Assembly (NCBI GenBank): GCA_004556565.1
Contig: SFGN01000013.1
Location: forward strand, 1-64,000
From: Lachnospiraceae bacterium
Lineage (GTDB): Bacteria > Bacillota_A > Clostridia > Lachnospirales > Lachnospiraceae
Length of the DNA: 64,000 nucleotides
Direction of reading: 5' to 3'
Below are positions 16,624 to 24,846 of this stretch, piece after piece (the first letter of the stretch is position 1; the number at the start of each line of letters is the position of its first letter). A program made the position numbers and the translations under genes. The notes below the pieces were generated by a model that was not told the origin of the DNA, did not search any database, and was given only the letters and a program-made list of their open reading frames with translations.

Positions 16624-17781
16624 ATGGAAATATATCTGGACAATTCGGCTACGACACGATGCTATCCGGAAGTAGGAAAGCTGGTATACCAGGTGATGTG
16701 CCAGGACTATGGAAATCCATCCTCCATGCACAGGAAAGGCATGGAAGCAGAGCACTATATACGGGATGCAAAAGAAACGATTTCGAAGACATTAAAAGTA
16801 TCGCCGAAGGAAATCTTTTTTACTTCGGGAGGTACAGAAAGTGATAATCTGGCGCTGATCGGGGCGGCCAGGGCAAACCGCAGGATGGGAAATCATCTGA
16901 TCACTTCCTCCATAGAACATCCTGCAATCCTGAATACGATGCGCTATCTGGAGGAGGAAGAGGGATTCCGTGTTACATGGCTTCCGGTCGATGCGGACGG
17001 CAGAATCAGTCTGGAGGCTTTGAAAGAGGCTCTCTGCAGAGAAACAATACTCGTTTCCGTTATGTATGTAAATAACGAAGTGGGTTCTGTCCAGCCTGTT
17101 GCAGAGGCTGCCAGGATCGTGAAAAATTATAATCCGAGAATTTTGTTCCACACGGATGCCGTACAGGGGTACGGGAAATATTATATTTATCCGAAACGTC
17201 TTGGAATTGACATGCTTTCTGCAAGCGGCCATAAAATTCACGGACCGAAAGGGGTCGGCTTTTTATATATTGGCGACAGAGTAAAAATAAAACCGGTCAT
17301 GTTCGGCGGCGGGCAGCAGAAAAACATCCGCTCCGGCACGGAAAATGTTCCGGGAATAGCGGGTCTGGGACTTGCGTCGGAGATGATTTATCAGGACCTG
17401 GAAGCGAAGGTCGAAAAAATGCGGGAACTGAAAGCCTATTTTATCGAAGGTATCCGGGGAATGGAACGGACGGTGATTCACGGGCTTTGCGATGAGAGCA
17501 GTGCACCCCATATAATAAGCGTGGGATTTGCGGGTGTGCGGAGTGAAGTCCTGCTTCATACACTGGAGGAGAAAGAGATTTATGTTTCAGCCGGTTCGGC
17601 ATGCGCCTCCAACCATCCTGCAATCAGCGGGGTACTCAAAGGTATCGGCGTCCCCAGAGAATACCTGGAATCGACGCTCAGGTTCAGCCTGTCGGAGTTT
17701 ACGACAAAAGAAGAAATTGACTGCACTCTGGAAACACTGTATAATTGTGTTCCAATGCTGCGGAGGTATACCCGCCATTAA
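16624..17781 (+). CDS. Cysteine desulfurase (ThiI partner)
   Basis: This PLP enzyme of 385 residues takes sulfur from cysteine as a persulfide. It begins MEIYLDNSATT, holds its PLP lysine in SASGHKIHGPKG (about Lys203), and carries the sulfur-accepting cysteine in SAGSACASN (about Cys326). The ATG at 16624 lies just after AAAGGGAAG; the frame is open further upstream but without a ribosome site. thiI starts 33 bases later. As with NifZ-ThiI in Bacillus subtilis, this enzyme probably supplies sulfur for 4-thiouridine in tRNA rather than serving as the general Fe-S desulfurase. Confidence 0.93.
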   Translation: MEIYLDNSATTRCYPEVGKLVYQVMCQDYGNPSSMHRKGMEAEHYIRDAKETISKTLKVSPKEIFFTSGGTESDNLALIGAARANRRMGNHLITSSIEHPAILNTMRYLEEEEGFRVTWLPVDADGRISLEALKEALCRETILVSVMYVNNEVGSVQPVAEAARIVKNYNPRILFHTDAVQGYGKYYIYPKRLGIDMLSASGHKIHGPKGVGFLYIGDRVKIKPVMFGGGQQKNIRSGTENVPGIAGLGLASEMIYQDLEAKVEKMRELKAYFIEGIRGMERTVIHGLCDESSAPHIISVGFAGVRSEVLLHTLEEKEIYVSAGSACASNHPAISGVLKGIGVPREYLESTLRFSLSEFTTKEEIDCTLETLYNCVPMLRRYTRH

Positions 17782-17814
17782 AGGCGGAAAGCTATAAGAC
17801 AAGGAGAAGAAGAT

Positions 17815-18996
17815 ATGGAATTTCATTCATTTCTGATAAAGTACGGGGAAATCGGAATCAAAGGGAAAAACAGGTATTTGTTTGAGGATGCCCTGGTCCG
17901 CCAGATTCGTTTTGCCCTGAAGGACGTGGACGGCTCTTTCTATGTGCACAAGGCGCAGGGACGTGTATATGTTGACTGTGAAGGTGCTTATGATTATGAG
18001 GAAACGGTTGAGAGTTTAAAGAGAGTATTTGGCATCGTGGGAATCTGCCCGGTCGTGCGTCTGGAAGATCAGGGATTTGAACAATTAAAAAAAGATGTCG
18101 CTGCATATATAGATGATGTTTATGAGAATAAGAATTTTTCTTTTAAGGTGGAGGCGAGAAGAAGCCGTAAGCAGTACCCGATGACATCTATGGAGATGAA
18201 CTGCAGCCTGGGCGAAGTGATTCTTGATACATTTCCGGAGACAAGAGTCGATGTGCATCATCCGGATGTACGCCTGAACGTAGAAGTAAGAGAAGAGATT
18301 TATTTGTATTCAGATATTATACCGGGACCGGGCGGAATGCCGGTGGGCACGAACGGAAGCGCAATGCTTCTTCTGTCGGGAGGAATCGACAGCCCGGTTG
18401 CCGGATATATGGTCTCAAAACGCGGCGTCGAGCTGGAGGCAACATATTTTCACGCGCCGCCGTACACAAGCGAGAGGGCAAAGGAAAAGGTCGTAGAGCT
18501 GGCAAGGCTTGTTTCCAGATATGCAGGACCGATCAAGCTCCATGTTGTTAGTTTTACGGACATCCAGCTTTACATTTATGAACAGTGCCCTCATGAAGAA
18601 CTGACAATAATCATGCGCCGCTATATGATGAGGATTGCGGAAGCGTTTGCAAAAAAAGACGGATGCCTTGGGCTTATCACAGGTGAAAGCATCGGACAGG
18701 TGGCAAGTCAGACGATGCAGAGCCTTCTGGCTACCAATGCAGTATGTACACTTCCGGTGTACCGTCCGCTGATCGGGTTTGATAAGAAAGAAATCGTTGA
18801 AATTTCGGAAAAAATCGATACGTATGAAACATCTATTCAGCCGTTTGAAGACTGCTGTACCATTTTCGTGGCAAAACATCCGGTCACGAAACCGAATCTG
18901 GAATGGATCGAGCGTTCTGAACTGAAGCTCGCGGAAAAAATAGACGAGCTGGTGCAGACAGCGATTGATACAGTGGAAATTATTGAAGTGAAGTAA
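17815..18996 (+). CDS. thiI: tRNA 4-thiouridine synthetase
   Basis: ThiI activates U8 of tRNA with ATP and inserts sulfur to give 4-thiouridine. In order are the N-terminal ferredoxin-like domain, a THUMP domain (about 60-165) and a PP-loop ATPase with LLLSGGIDSPVAGY (about 186-199). No rhodanese domain follows, as in most Firmicutes forms; the conserved cysteines FEDCCTIF are present near the end. AAGGAGAAGAAGAT precedes the ATG. The last codons are remarkable: a transposon-like element has inserted after GAAGTGAA, and its first base plus TAA rebuild the Lys-stop ending seen in the duplicated target. Confidence 0.95.
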   Translation: MEFHSFLIKYGEIGIKGKNRYLFEDALVRQIRFALKDVDGSFYVHKAQGRVYVDCEGAYDYEETVESLKRVFGIVGICPVVRLEDQGFEQLKKDVAAYIDDVYENKNFSFKVEARRSRKQYPMTSMEMNCSLGEVILDTFPETRVDVHHPDVRLNVEVREEIYLYSDIIPGPGGMPVGTNGSAMLLLSGGIDSPVAGYMVSKRGVELEATYFHAPPYTSERAKEKVVELARLVSRYAGPIKLHVVSFTDIQLYIYEQCPHEELTIIMRRYMMRIAEAFAKKDGCLGLITGESIGQVASQTMQSLLATNAVCTLPVYRPLIGFDKKEIVEISEKIDTYETSIQPFEDCCTIFVAKHPVTKPNLEWIERSELKLAEKIDELVQTAIDTVEIIEVK

Positions 18997-19168
18997 CAGT
19001 TCAGCCATAATCGAAAAGGTGTGCAAATCATGCTTGCATGAAAGAGTACGCCGCATCGATTATGAGCTTAGCGCCTGAAAATGAGCAAAAATAGCTGCGA
19101 AGCAGCGGAAAGCACAGCACCAGAGGTGCGTTTTGCGAATGGCGCGTGCTGAACTGTTACGAAGTGAA
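18985..19168. mobile_element. 168-bp transposon-like element (MITE) behind thiI with 8-bp target duplication, copy C
   Basis: The element (18993-19160) has perfect 13-base terminal inverted repeats, GTAACAGTTCAGC (18993-19005) and GCTGAACTGTTAC (19148-19160). GAAGTGAA is duplicated on both sides (18985-18992, 19161-19168). Inside, the arms CATAATCGA (19006-19014) and TCGATTATG (19056-19064) flank the 17-base core AATCATGCTTGCATGAA (19026-19042). A conserved GAGCTTAGCGCC follows, then further small hairpins. There is no coding capacity. It supplies the thiI stop codon. Confidence 0.9.
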
Positions 19169-19179
19169 ATAATGAAGAA

Positions 19180-19207
19180 AAGGCTGCCTCAACTGAGACA
19201 GCCTTAA
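19180..19207. terminator. Terminator between thiI and the HPr-like gene
   Basis: AAGGCTGCCTC pairs with GAGACAGCCTT except at one position, around AACT. It separates convergent genes and can act in both directions. The transposon-like element has inserted between thiI and this terminator. Confidence 0.75.
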
Positions 19208-19221
19208 AATTCGGGTAATAG

Positions 19222-19455
19222 TTATTTGATGATGTAAGCGTCCAGAGCAGTGAGGATATCATCCAGGTCGCTGTCAGCATGAATGTTAAGATCAATAGGT
19301 TTTGAAAGGTCTAAACTGAAAATGCCCATGATGGACTTTGCATCAATCACATATCTGCCGGATACCAGGTCAAAATCATTATCGTACTTGGTAATTACAT
19401 TTACAAAGGATTTTACTTTGTCGATCGAATTTAAAGAAATCTGTACTGTTTTCAT
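19222..19455 (-). CDS. HPr-like protein lacking the phosphocarrier histidine
   Basis: This 77-residue protein has the HPr fold pattern, with the regulatory-serine region VIDAKSIMGIFSLDLSKPIDL intact. The His15 region, normally GLHARPA, reads NSIDKVKSF, so no active-site histidine is present. It cannot relay phosphate from Enzyme I in the usual way. A role like Crh, as a serine-phosphorylated regulator, is inference. AAGGAGG lies eight bases before the ATG, and a good minus-strand promoter is at 19504-19532. It is a single-gene unit ending at the terminator at 19180. Confidence 0.85.
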   Translation of the reverse strand: MKTVQISLNSIDKVKSFVNVITKYDNDFDLVSGRYVIDAKSIMGIFSLDLSKPIDLNIHADSDLDDILTALDAYIIK

Positions 19456-19503
19456 TATGGAATACCTCCTTGAAATAATGTTCAGAGCCTGTGCTCTACG
19501 TTT

Positions 19504-19532
19504 ATTCTACGAGATACAAGTATAAAAGTCAA
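19504..19532 (-). promoter_or_regulatory. Promoter of the HPr-like gene
   Basis: On the minus strand, TTGACT (19527-19532) and TAGAAT (19504-19509) are 17 bases apart. Confidence 0.75.
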
Positions 19533-19660
19533 GAAAGCAACAGGAAAAATTTAGGTGGTGGTTTGGGTGTGAACAGCAGCGCTGCAGCTTATAGGTGGGC
19601 ATCAGTGCGTCTGCGGATAAAAAGACTGTATTAAGAAAATGGACAGGAGTTGAGAAATTT

Positions 19661-20989
19661 ATGAAAAAAGTGGCGCTTCATAATCTGGGGTGTAAGGTGA
19701 ATGCTTATGAAACAGAAGCGATGCAGCAGATGCTGGAGAGAGAAGGGTATGAGATCGTCCCGTTTCAGGAAGGGGCAGACATTTATATAATCAATACCTG
19801 TACCGTTACCAATATTGCGGACCGGAAATCAAGGCAGATGCTGCACCGTGCTAGGAAAATGAATCCGGACGCTATTGTGGTGGCGACGGGATGTTACGTG
19901 CAGGCACAGGAGGATGAAAACCATCCCGCGGATCCATGTATCGACATCATCATCGGTAATAATAAAAAGAAGGATCTGATATCAGTACTTAAGGCTTATG
20001 AAAACAGAAAAGCCCAAAAAGAAGTGATCGATATCGGTCACACGACGGAGTATGAGGAACTAAAGCTTACAAAGACGGGGGAACATACCCGCGCATATAT
20101 CAAAGTTCAGGACGGATGCAATCAGTTCTGTTCTTATTGTATTATTCCCTTTGCAAGGGGGCGCGTAAGGAGCAGGAAGCCGGAGGATGTGGTATCAGAA
20201 GTTTCCCGTCTTGCAGAAAACGGATATCAGGAGGTCGTGCTGACAGGAATCCATCTGAGCTCATATGGCATTGATCTGAGAAATGAAGCTGAGGAAAACG
20301 AAACGGAACCGGACGGCAGCGGACATCCGGATTTATTGTCGCTGATTCTTAAAGTGCATGAGGTTGAAGGAATACAGCGTATCAGGCTGGGCTCCCTTGA
20401 GCCGCGGATTATCACTGAGAGATTCGTACGGACTATTGCATCTCTGCCGAAAATATGCCCGCATTTCCATCTGTCTCTTCAGAGCGGGTGTGATGTGACG
20501 CTTAGGAGGATGAACCGAAGATACACAAGTGCGGAATATTATGAAAAATGTGAGCTGCTGCGGGAATATTTTGACAATCCTGCGCTTACTACAGACATAA
20601 TCGTGGGATTTCCCGGGGAGACAGAAGAAGAGTTTGCGGCATCAAAGGCTTTTGTCGATAAGGTTAATTTTTATGAAACGCATATTTTTAAGTATTCTAA
20701 AAGGGAAGGGACAAAAGCTGCAGTTATGGAGAATCAGATTCCGGAAACCGTGAAAACAAAAAGAAGTGCTGAGATGATCGAACTCGGCAGAATAAAACAG
20801 GCTGAATATGAAAAAAGTTTTCTGGGAAAAGAAGTGGAAGTGCTTGTTGAAGAACAGATCCATGAACAAGGGCGAAGCGTGTTTATCGGCCATACAAAGG
20901 AATATCTGAAGGTCAGGCTGGATGCGGAGGAGAATCTGGAGAATCAGATTGTCAGTATTGTGCTGGATGAGCGGCATCTTACGACTTGA
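19661..20989 (+). CDS. mtaB: tRNA t6A37 methylthiotransferase
   Basis: MtaB adds a methylthio group to threonylcarbamoyl-A37 of tRNAs reading ANN codons. The 442-residue protein has the N-terminal UPF0004 domain (MKKVALHNLGCKVN, with later cluster cysteines in INTCTV and GCYVQ). The radical SAM motif CNQFCSYC is near residues 153-160, and a C-terminal TRAM RNA-binding domain follows. The start MKKVALHNLGCKVN is that of MtaB rather than MiaB or RimO. I placed it at 19661 after AGGAG; the frame is open upstream. It stands alone between the HPr-like gene and the ireB operon. Confidence 0.94.
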   Translation: MKKVALHNLGCKVNAYETEAMQQMLEREGYEIVPFQEGADIYIINTCTVTNIADRKSRQMLHRARKMNPDAIVVATGCYVQAQEDENHPADPCIDIIIGNNKKKDLISVLKAYENRKAQKEVIDIGHTTEYEELKLTKTGEHTRAYIKVQDGCNQFCSYCIIPFARGRVRSRKPEDVVSEVSRLAENGYQEVVLTGIHLSSYGIDLRNEAEENETEPDGSGHPDLLSLILKVHEVEGIQRIRLGSLEPRIITERFVRTIASLPKICPHFHLSLQSGCDVTLRRMNRRYTSAEYYEKCELLREYFDNPALTTDIIVGFPGETEEEFAASKAFVDKVNFYETHIFKYSKREGTKAAVMENQIPETVKTKRSAEMIELGRIKQAEYEKSFLGKEVEVLVEEQIHEQGRSVFIGHTKEYLKVRLDAEENLENQIVSIVLDERHLTT

Positions 20990-21080
20990 TCTGCTTTTTG
21001 TCACAGGCATATTGGAGAAAAAACGCTTCCTGTTACAGTCCGTATTCTAACCACCGCCTATATGTACACTCGCCGTGCTG

Positions 21081-21133
21081 GTTCACTCAGGTTTAGCACT
21101 TCGTGCCAAGACCGCTTTATCGGTGAACTGTTA
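21081..21133. other. Structured stretch behind mtaB, possible degraded element D
   Basis: GTTCAC (21081-21086) and GTGAAC (21123-21128) enclose a GCACTTCGTGC hairpin. The stretch ends GGTGAACTGTTA, resembling the GCTGAACTGTTAC end of the element behind thiI. No clean left end or target duplication is visible, so membership is tentative. The rest of the 385-base gap holds the ireB promoter and leader, and nothing else I recognise. Confidence 0.35.
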
Positions 21134-21152
21134 TGGAATATTAAAATATGCA

Positions 21153-21181
21153 TTGAATTTTGTATAAATTTATATTAAAAT
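21153..21181 (+). promoter_or_regulatory. Promoter of the ireB-ruvX-DUF1292 operon
   Basis: TTGAAT (21153-21158) and TAAAAT (21176-21181) are 17 bases apart. The leader to ireB is about 185 bases and contains a nine-pair hairpin, CACCGTCCG (21259-21267) with CGGGCGGTG (21279-21287). Confidence 0.65.
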
Positions 21182-21374
21182 GTTAAATAGGGTGTCTGGC
21201 AGTATTGCCGGATTTATACGCATCAAGGGCATTTCCCGATTTAGAAGCGTAATGGATTCACCGTCCGGAAGGAAATGACGGGCGGTGCAGCAGGAAACTT
21301 GTAAACAATTGTACGCCAATGAAAGATAGGGCAGAAACAGGCAGAAATTAGGCAAAAGAAATGGAGGGAAAGAC

Positions 21375-21638
21375 ATGGGCGATTTGAGTAATACACAATT
21401 CTTCCAGGTTGAGCCGGGACCGCAGATTTCAGCGAAGGATATTCTGGAGATTGTGTATAAAGCATTGAAAGAAAAAGGGTATAATCCTGTCAACCAGATC
21501 GTTGGTTACATTATGTCCGGAGACCCAACCTATATAACCAGCTATAACGGGGCGCGGAGTCTTGTTATGAAGGTGGAGAGGGACGAGCTTGTGGAAGAGC
21601 TGCTGAAATCGTATATTAAAAGCAACTCATGGGAATAA
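21375..21638 (+). CDS. ireB: IreB-family regulatory phosphoprotein (UPF0297)
   Basis: This 87-residue protein matches the IreB/YrzL family closely (MGDLSNTQFFQV...EIVYKALKEKGYNPVNQIVGYIMSGDPTYITSYNGARS). In Enterococcus faecalis IreB is phosphorylated by the Ser/Thr kinase IreK and affects cephalosporin tolerance; the early threonine in SNTQFF corresponds to the modified region. ATGGAGGGAAAGAC precedes the start. ruvX follows six bases later, the standard Firmicutes order. Confidence 0.93.
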   Translation: MGDLSNTQFFQVEPGPQISAKDILEIVYKALKEKGYNPVNQIVGYIMSGDPTYITSYNGARSLVMKVERDELVEELLKSYIKSNSWE

Positions 21639-21644
21639 TACACA

Positions 21645-22103
21645 ATGAGAGTAATAGGACTTGATTACGGGACGAAGACGGTAGGTGTGGCAATCAGCGA
21701 CGCACTGGGACTGACTGCACAGGCGGTTGAAACAATTGAGAGAAAAGAGGAGAACAAACTGAGGCGTACCTGTGCCCGCATTGAGGAACTGATCCGCGAG
21801 TATGGGGTGGATCGTATCGTGCTGGGATTTCCCAAGCATATGAACAATGATATTGGTGAGCGTGCAGAGAAGGCACTGGAATTCGGAAAGATGCTGAAAA
21901 GACGTACAGGTCTGGAAGTTATTATGTGGGATGAACGCCTGACAACAGTTGCTGCGGAACGTGTATTGATCGAAAGCAACGTAAGGCGTGAGAACAGAAA
22001 AAAGTATATCGATAAAATTGCTGCGGTATTTATTCTTCAGGGATACCTGGATTCTGTTTCTGCCGGGGACGGCACATCAGGATGGCATCCGGAAGAAAAC
22101 TGA
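21645..22103 (+). CDS. ruvX: Holliday junction resolvase-like protein (YqgF)
   Basis: This 152-residue RNase H-fold protein begins MRVIGLDYGTKTVGVAISD, with the first catalytic Asp in GLDYG. Later acidic motifs are MWDERLTTV and IDKIAAVFILQGYLD. In Escherichia coli YqgF takes part in 16S rRNA end maturation, and a resolvase role is also proposed, so the exact job is uncertain. It starts six bases after ireB and is followed 16 bases later by the DUF1292 gene. Confidence 0.93.
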   Translation: MRVIGLDYGTKTVGVAISDALGLTAQAVETIERKEENKLRRTCARIEELIREYGVDRIVLGFPKHMNNDIGERAEKALEFGKMLKRRTGLEVIMWDERLTTVAAERVLIESNVRRENRKKYIDKIAAVFILQGYLDSVSAGDGTSGWHPEEN

Positions 22104-22119
22104 GAATAAGGGGATTTTT

Positions 22120-22386
22120 ATGGAAAAGATTACATTTACATTTGACGGGATGGATGAGACAGCAGAATTTTATGTGCTGGAGCAGACAATGATTAATGGC
22201 TGTAACTATATTCTGGTAACGGATTCCGATTCTGACGAAGATGACGCAGAATGTATGATTTTGAAGGATACCGGACTGGGATCAGAACAGGATACCGTTT
22301 ATGAGATAGTAGAAGACGATACAGAACTGGCTGCAGTATCTAAGGTGTTTGAAGAATTATTGGAGGACATTGATATTACAATGTAA
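22120..22386 (+). CDS. DUF1292 (YrzB) family protein
   Basis: This small acidic protein of 88 residues has the DUF1292 pattern: an N-terminal ITFTFDGMDETAEFYVLEQTMINGCNYILVTD and a C-terminal acidic helix ending LEELLEDIDITM. Its function is unknown, but the ireB-ruvX-DUF1292 order is widely conserved in Firmicutes. The ATG at 22120 follows AAGGGG; the frame is open upstream inside ruvX. Confidence 0.9.
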   Translation: MEKITFTFDGMDETAEFYVLEQTMINGCNYILVTDSDSDEDDAECMILKDTGLGSEQDTVYEIVEDDTELAAVSKVFEELLEDIDITM

Positions 22387-22507
22387 AAAACGGATCTGCC
22401 GGTGGCCTGCTGATGCAGGTGATGTTTTATAACCGGCTGCCTCACTGACGCAGATGTATGGCGCGTACGGACAACTGCTGATACATAGTTATGGAGGTGT
22501 ATATTTT

Positions 22508-24178
22508 TTGAAGAAAGGAACTAACAGAAAACTGCGCATTATTCCGCTGGGCGGACTTGAGCAGATTGGAATGAATATAACTGCCTTTGAATATGAAGAC
22601 AGTATTGTTGTAGTAGATTGTGGACTTGCATTTCCGGAAGATGACATGCTGGGAATAGATCTTGTGATTCCTGATGTCACATATTTAAAAGATAATATAG
22701 AGAAGGTCAAAGGATTCGTGATCACTCACGGACATGAGGACCATATCGGGGCATTGCCCTATATCCTGAAAGATTTGAATTTGCCTATTTATGCCACAAA
22801 GCTTACAATGGGAATCATCGAAAATAAGCTGAAAGAGCATAATCTGATGCGTTCCACAAGGCGTAAAGTCGTGCAGCATGGTCAGTCGATCAATCTTGGG
22901 AAATTCAGAATCGAATTTATTAAGACAAATCATAGCATTCAGGACGCTTCCGCACTGGCAATTTATTCACCGGCAGGTATTGTCGTGCATACGGGAGATT
23001 TCAAAGTAGATTACACACCGGTGTTCGGAGATGCGATTGACCTGCAGAGATTTGGGGAGATCGGGAAAAAGGGCGTGCTGGCGCTGATGTCAGACAGTAC
23101 TAACGCGGAGCGTAAAGGGTTCACGCAGTCAGAAAAGACGGTCGGCATAACATTTGACCACATTTTTGCGGAGCACCAGAACAGACGTATTATTATTGCT
23201 ACATTCGCGTCAAATGTAGATCGTGTGCAGCAGATTATTAATTCCGCATATAAATATGGCAGGAAGGTTGTCGTAGAGGGACGAAGCATGGTAAATATTA
23301 TCTCCACCGCTTCTGAACTGGGATATCTGAACGTGCCGGAACACACGCTGATCGAGATTGATGAGATGCGGAATTATCCGCCGGAGAAGATGGTACTAAT
23401 CACGACAGGCAGCCAGGGCGAATCTATGGCGGCATTGTCGCGTATGGCGGCAGATGTGCACAGAAAGGTGAGCATTCAGCCGAATGATACCATTATTTTC
23501 AGTTCGAACCCGATTCCGGGGAATGAAAAATCTGTTTCCCGTGTAATCAATGAGCTTTCTGCAAAAGGGGCTAATGTGATTTTCCAGGATGCGCATGTTT
23601 CCGGACATGCCTGCCAGGAAGAACTGAAATTGATTTATTCACTTGTGAGACCGAAATATGCGATTCCGGTGCATGGTGAATACCGTCATTTGAAAGCGAA
23701 TTCAGAGATCGCAATGTCACTTGGAATTCCGAAAGAAAATGTATTTATCCTTCAGTCGGGGGATGTGCTTGAATTGAGCGATGATTCGGCAAAGGTTGCA
23801 GATAAAGTTCATACAGGGGCGATTCTGGTAGACGGGCTCGGTGTGGGCGATGTAGGAAATATCGTTCTGCGTGACCGCCAGCATCTGGCACAGGATGGGA
23901 TTATTATTGTTGTCATGACATTAGAAAAAGGAACGAACCGTCTCCTGGCAGGACCGGATATTGTATCCAGAGGCTTTGTCTACGTGAGAGAATCCGAGGG
24001 TCTGATGGAGGAAGCAAGACAAGTGGTTTCTGATGTCCTGGATAAATGTCTGTCAGGGCGTTATGTGGACTGGAACAGAATTAAGATGTCCATCAGAGAT
24101 GGAATGAATGATTATATCTGGAAAAAGACAAAGAGAAGACCAATGATTATTCCGATTATTATGGATGTGGAAGTGTAG
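22508..24178 (+). CDS. rnj: Ribonuclease J
   Basis: RNase J is a cytoplasmic metallo-beta-lactamase/beta-CASP nuclease, with 5'-exonuclease and endonuclease activity, that matures and degrades RNA. The zinc motif HGHEDHIG is near residue 74, with MSDSTNAERKG and GSQGESMAALSRMA of the beta-CASP domain and the later HGEYRHLKAN. I chose the TTG at 22508 (556 residues, the usual length) because GGAGGTG ends eight bases before it; the frame is open upstream without support. The next gene begins two bases after the stop. Confidence 0.95.
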   Translation: MKKGTNRKLRIIPLGGLEQIGMNITAFEYEDSIVVVDCGLAFPEDDMLGIDLVIPDVTYLKDNIEKVKGFVITHGHEDHIGALPYILKDLNLPIYATKLTMGIIENKLKEHNLMRSTRRKVVQHGQSINLGKFRIEFIKTNHSIQDASALAIYSPAGIVVHTGDFKVDYTPVFGDAIDLQRFGEIGKKGVLALMSDSTNAERKGFTQSEKTVGITFDHIFAEHQNRRIIIATFASNVDRVQQIINSAYKYGRKVVVEGRSMVNIISTASELGYLNVPEHTLIEIDEMRNYPPEKMVLITTGSQGESMAALSRMAADVHRKVSIQPNDTIIFSSNPIPGNEKSVSRVINELSAKGANVIFQDAHVSGHACQEELKLIYSLVRPKYAIPVHGEYRHLKANSEIAMSLGIPKENVFILQSGDVLELSDDSAKVADKVHTGAILVDGLGVGDVGNIVLRDRQHLAQDGIIIVVMTLEKGTNRLLAGPDIVSRGFVYVRESEGLMEEARQVVSDVLDKCLSGRYVDWNRIKMSIRDGMNDYIWKKTKRRPMIIPIIMDVEV

Positions 24179-24180
24179 AT

Positions 24181-24846
24181 ATGATAGTAGATGAACGGAT
24201 TGTGACATTCATCAATTCGTTGGAGACAGAGAACAGTATCATATTGGAAGACATTGAAAAAGAAGCTCTCGCAGCGTCTGTGCCGATTATCCGTAAAGAG
24301 ATGCAGAGCTTTCTCAAAGTGCTTTTGAGCATACAAAAACCTACGTGCATCCTCGAAGTGGGGACCGCAGTAGGTTTCTCTGCGCTATTGATGAGTGAAT
24401 ATGCGCCGCAAGGCTGTACAATAACAACTATAGAAAATTATGAAAAAAGAATACCGATAGCCCGCGAAAATTTCAGACGGGCGGGAAAAGAAGGGCAGAT
24501 TACGTTGATAGAAGGAGATGCCGCAGAAGTCCTGAAAAAGCTGGGCGGGACATATGATTTTATTTTTATGGATGCGGCAAAGGCACAGTATATCCATTAT
24601 CTGCCGGAAGTGCTGCGCCTGCTGAAGGACGGAGGGGTGCTGGTGTCTGATAACTGCCTTCAGGAGGGAAATGTGATTGAATCCCGTTTCGCGGTGGAGA
24701 GAAGAGACCGTACCATTCATGCAAGGATGCGGGAGTATTTATATGAAATCAAGCACAACGAACAATTGATCACATCCATACTTCCGCTGGGAGACGGAGT
24801 GGCGGTCAGCGTAAAGAGAGGAGAAACAAATGGCAAGACATCCTGA
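24181..24846 (+). CDS. trmR: O-methyltransferase, TrmR (YrrM)-like
   Basis: This 221-residue class I SAM methyltransferase has ILEVGTAVGFSALLMSE as its SAM-binding motif and FIFMDAAKAQYIHYLPEVLRLLKDGG as the metal-linked segment of the catechol-O-methyltransferase-like family. In Bacillus subtilis TrmR (YrrM) makes 5-methoxyuridine from 5-hydroxyuridine at tRNA position 34. The next gene, a U32-family protein, is the kind that makes the hydroxyl group, so the pair probably acts in sequence. The ATG is two bases after the rnj stop, and its end overlaps the next gene by 17 bases. Confidence 0.8.
   Translation: MIVDERIVTFINSLETENSIILEDIEKEALAASVPIIRKEMQSFLKVLLSIQKPTCILEVGTAVGFSALLMSEYAPQGCTITTIENYEKRIPIARENFRRAGKEGQITLIEGDAAEVLKKLGGTYDFIFMDAAKAQYIHYLPEVLRLLKDGGVLVSDNCLQEGNVIESRFAVERRDRTIHARMREYLYEIKHNEQLITSILPLGDGVAVSVKRGETNGKTS

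Noticed and set aside
19550..21055. Inverted TAGG(T/C)GGTGGTT flanking mtaB as transposon ends
   Set aside because: Only 12 bases with one mismatch, no target duplication, and MtaB is a housekeeping gene.
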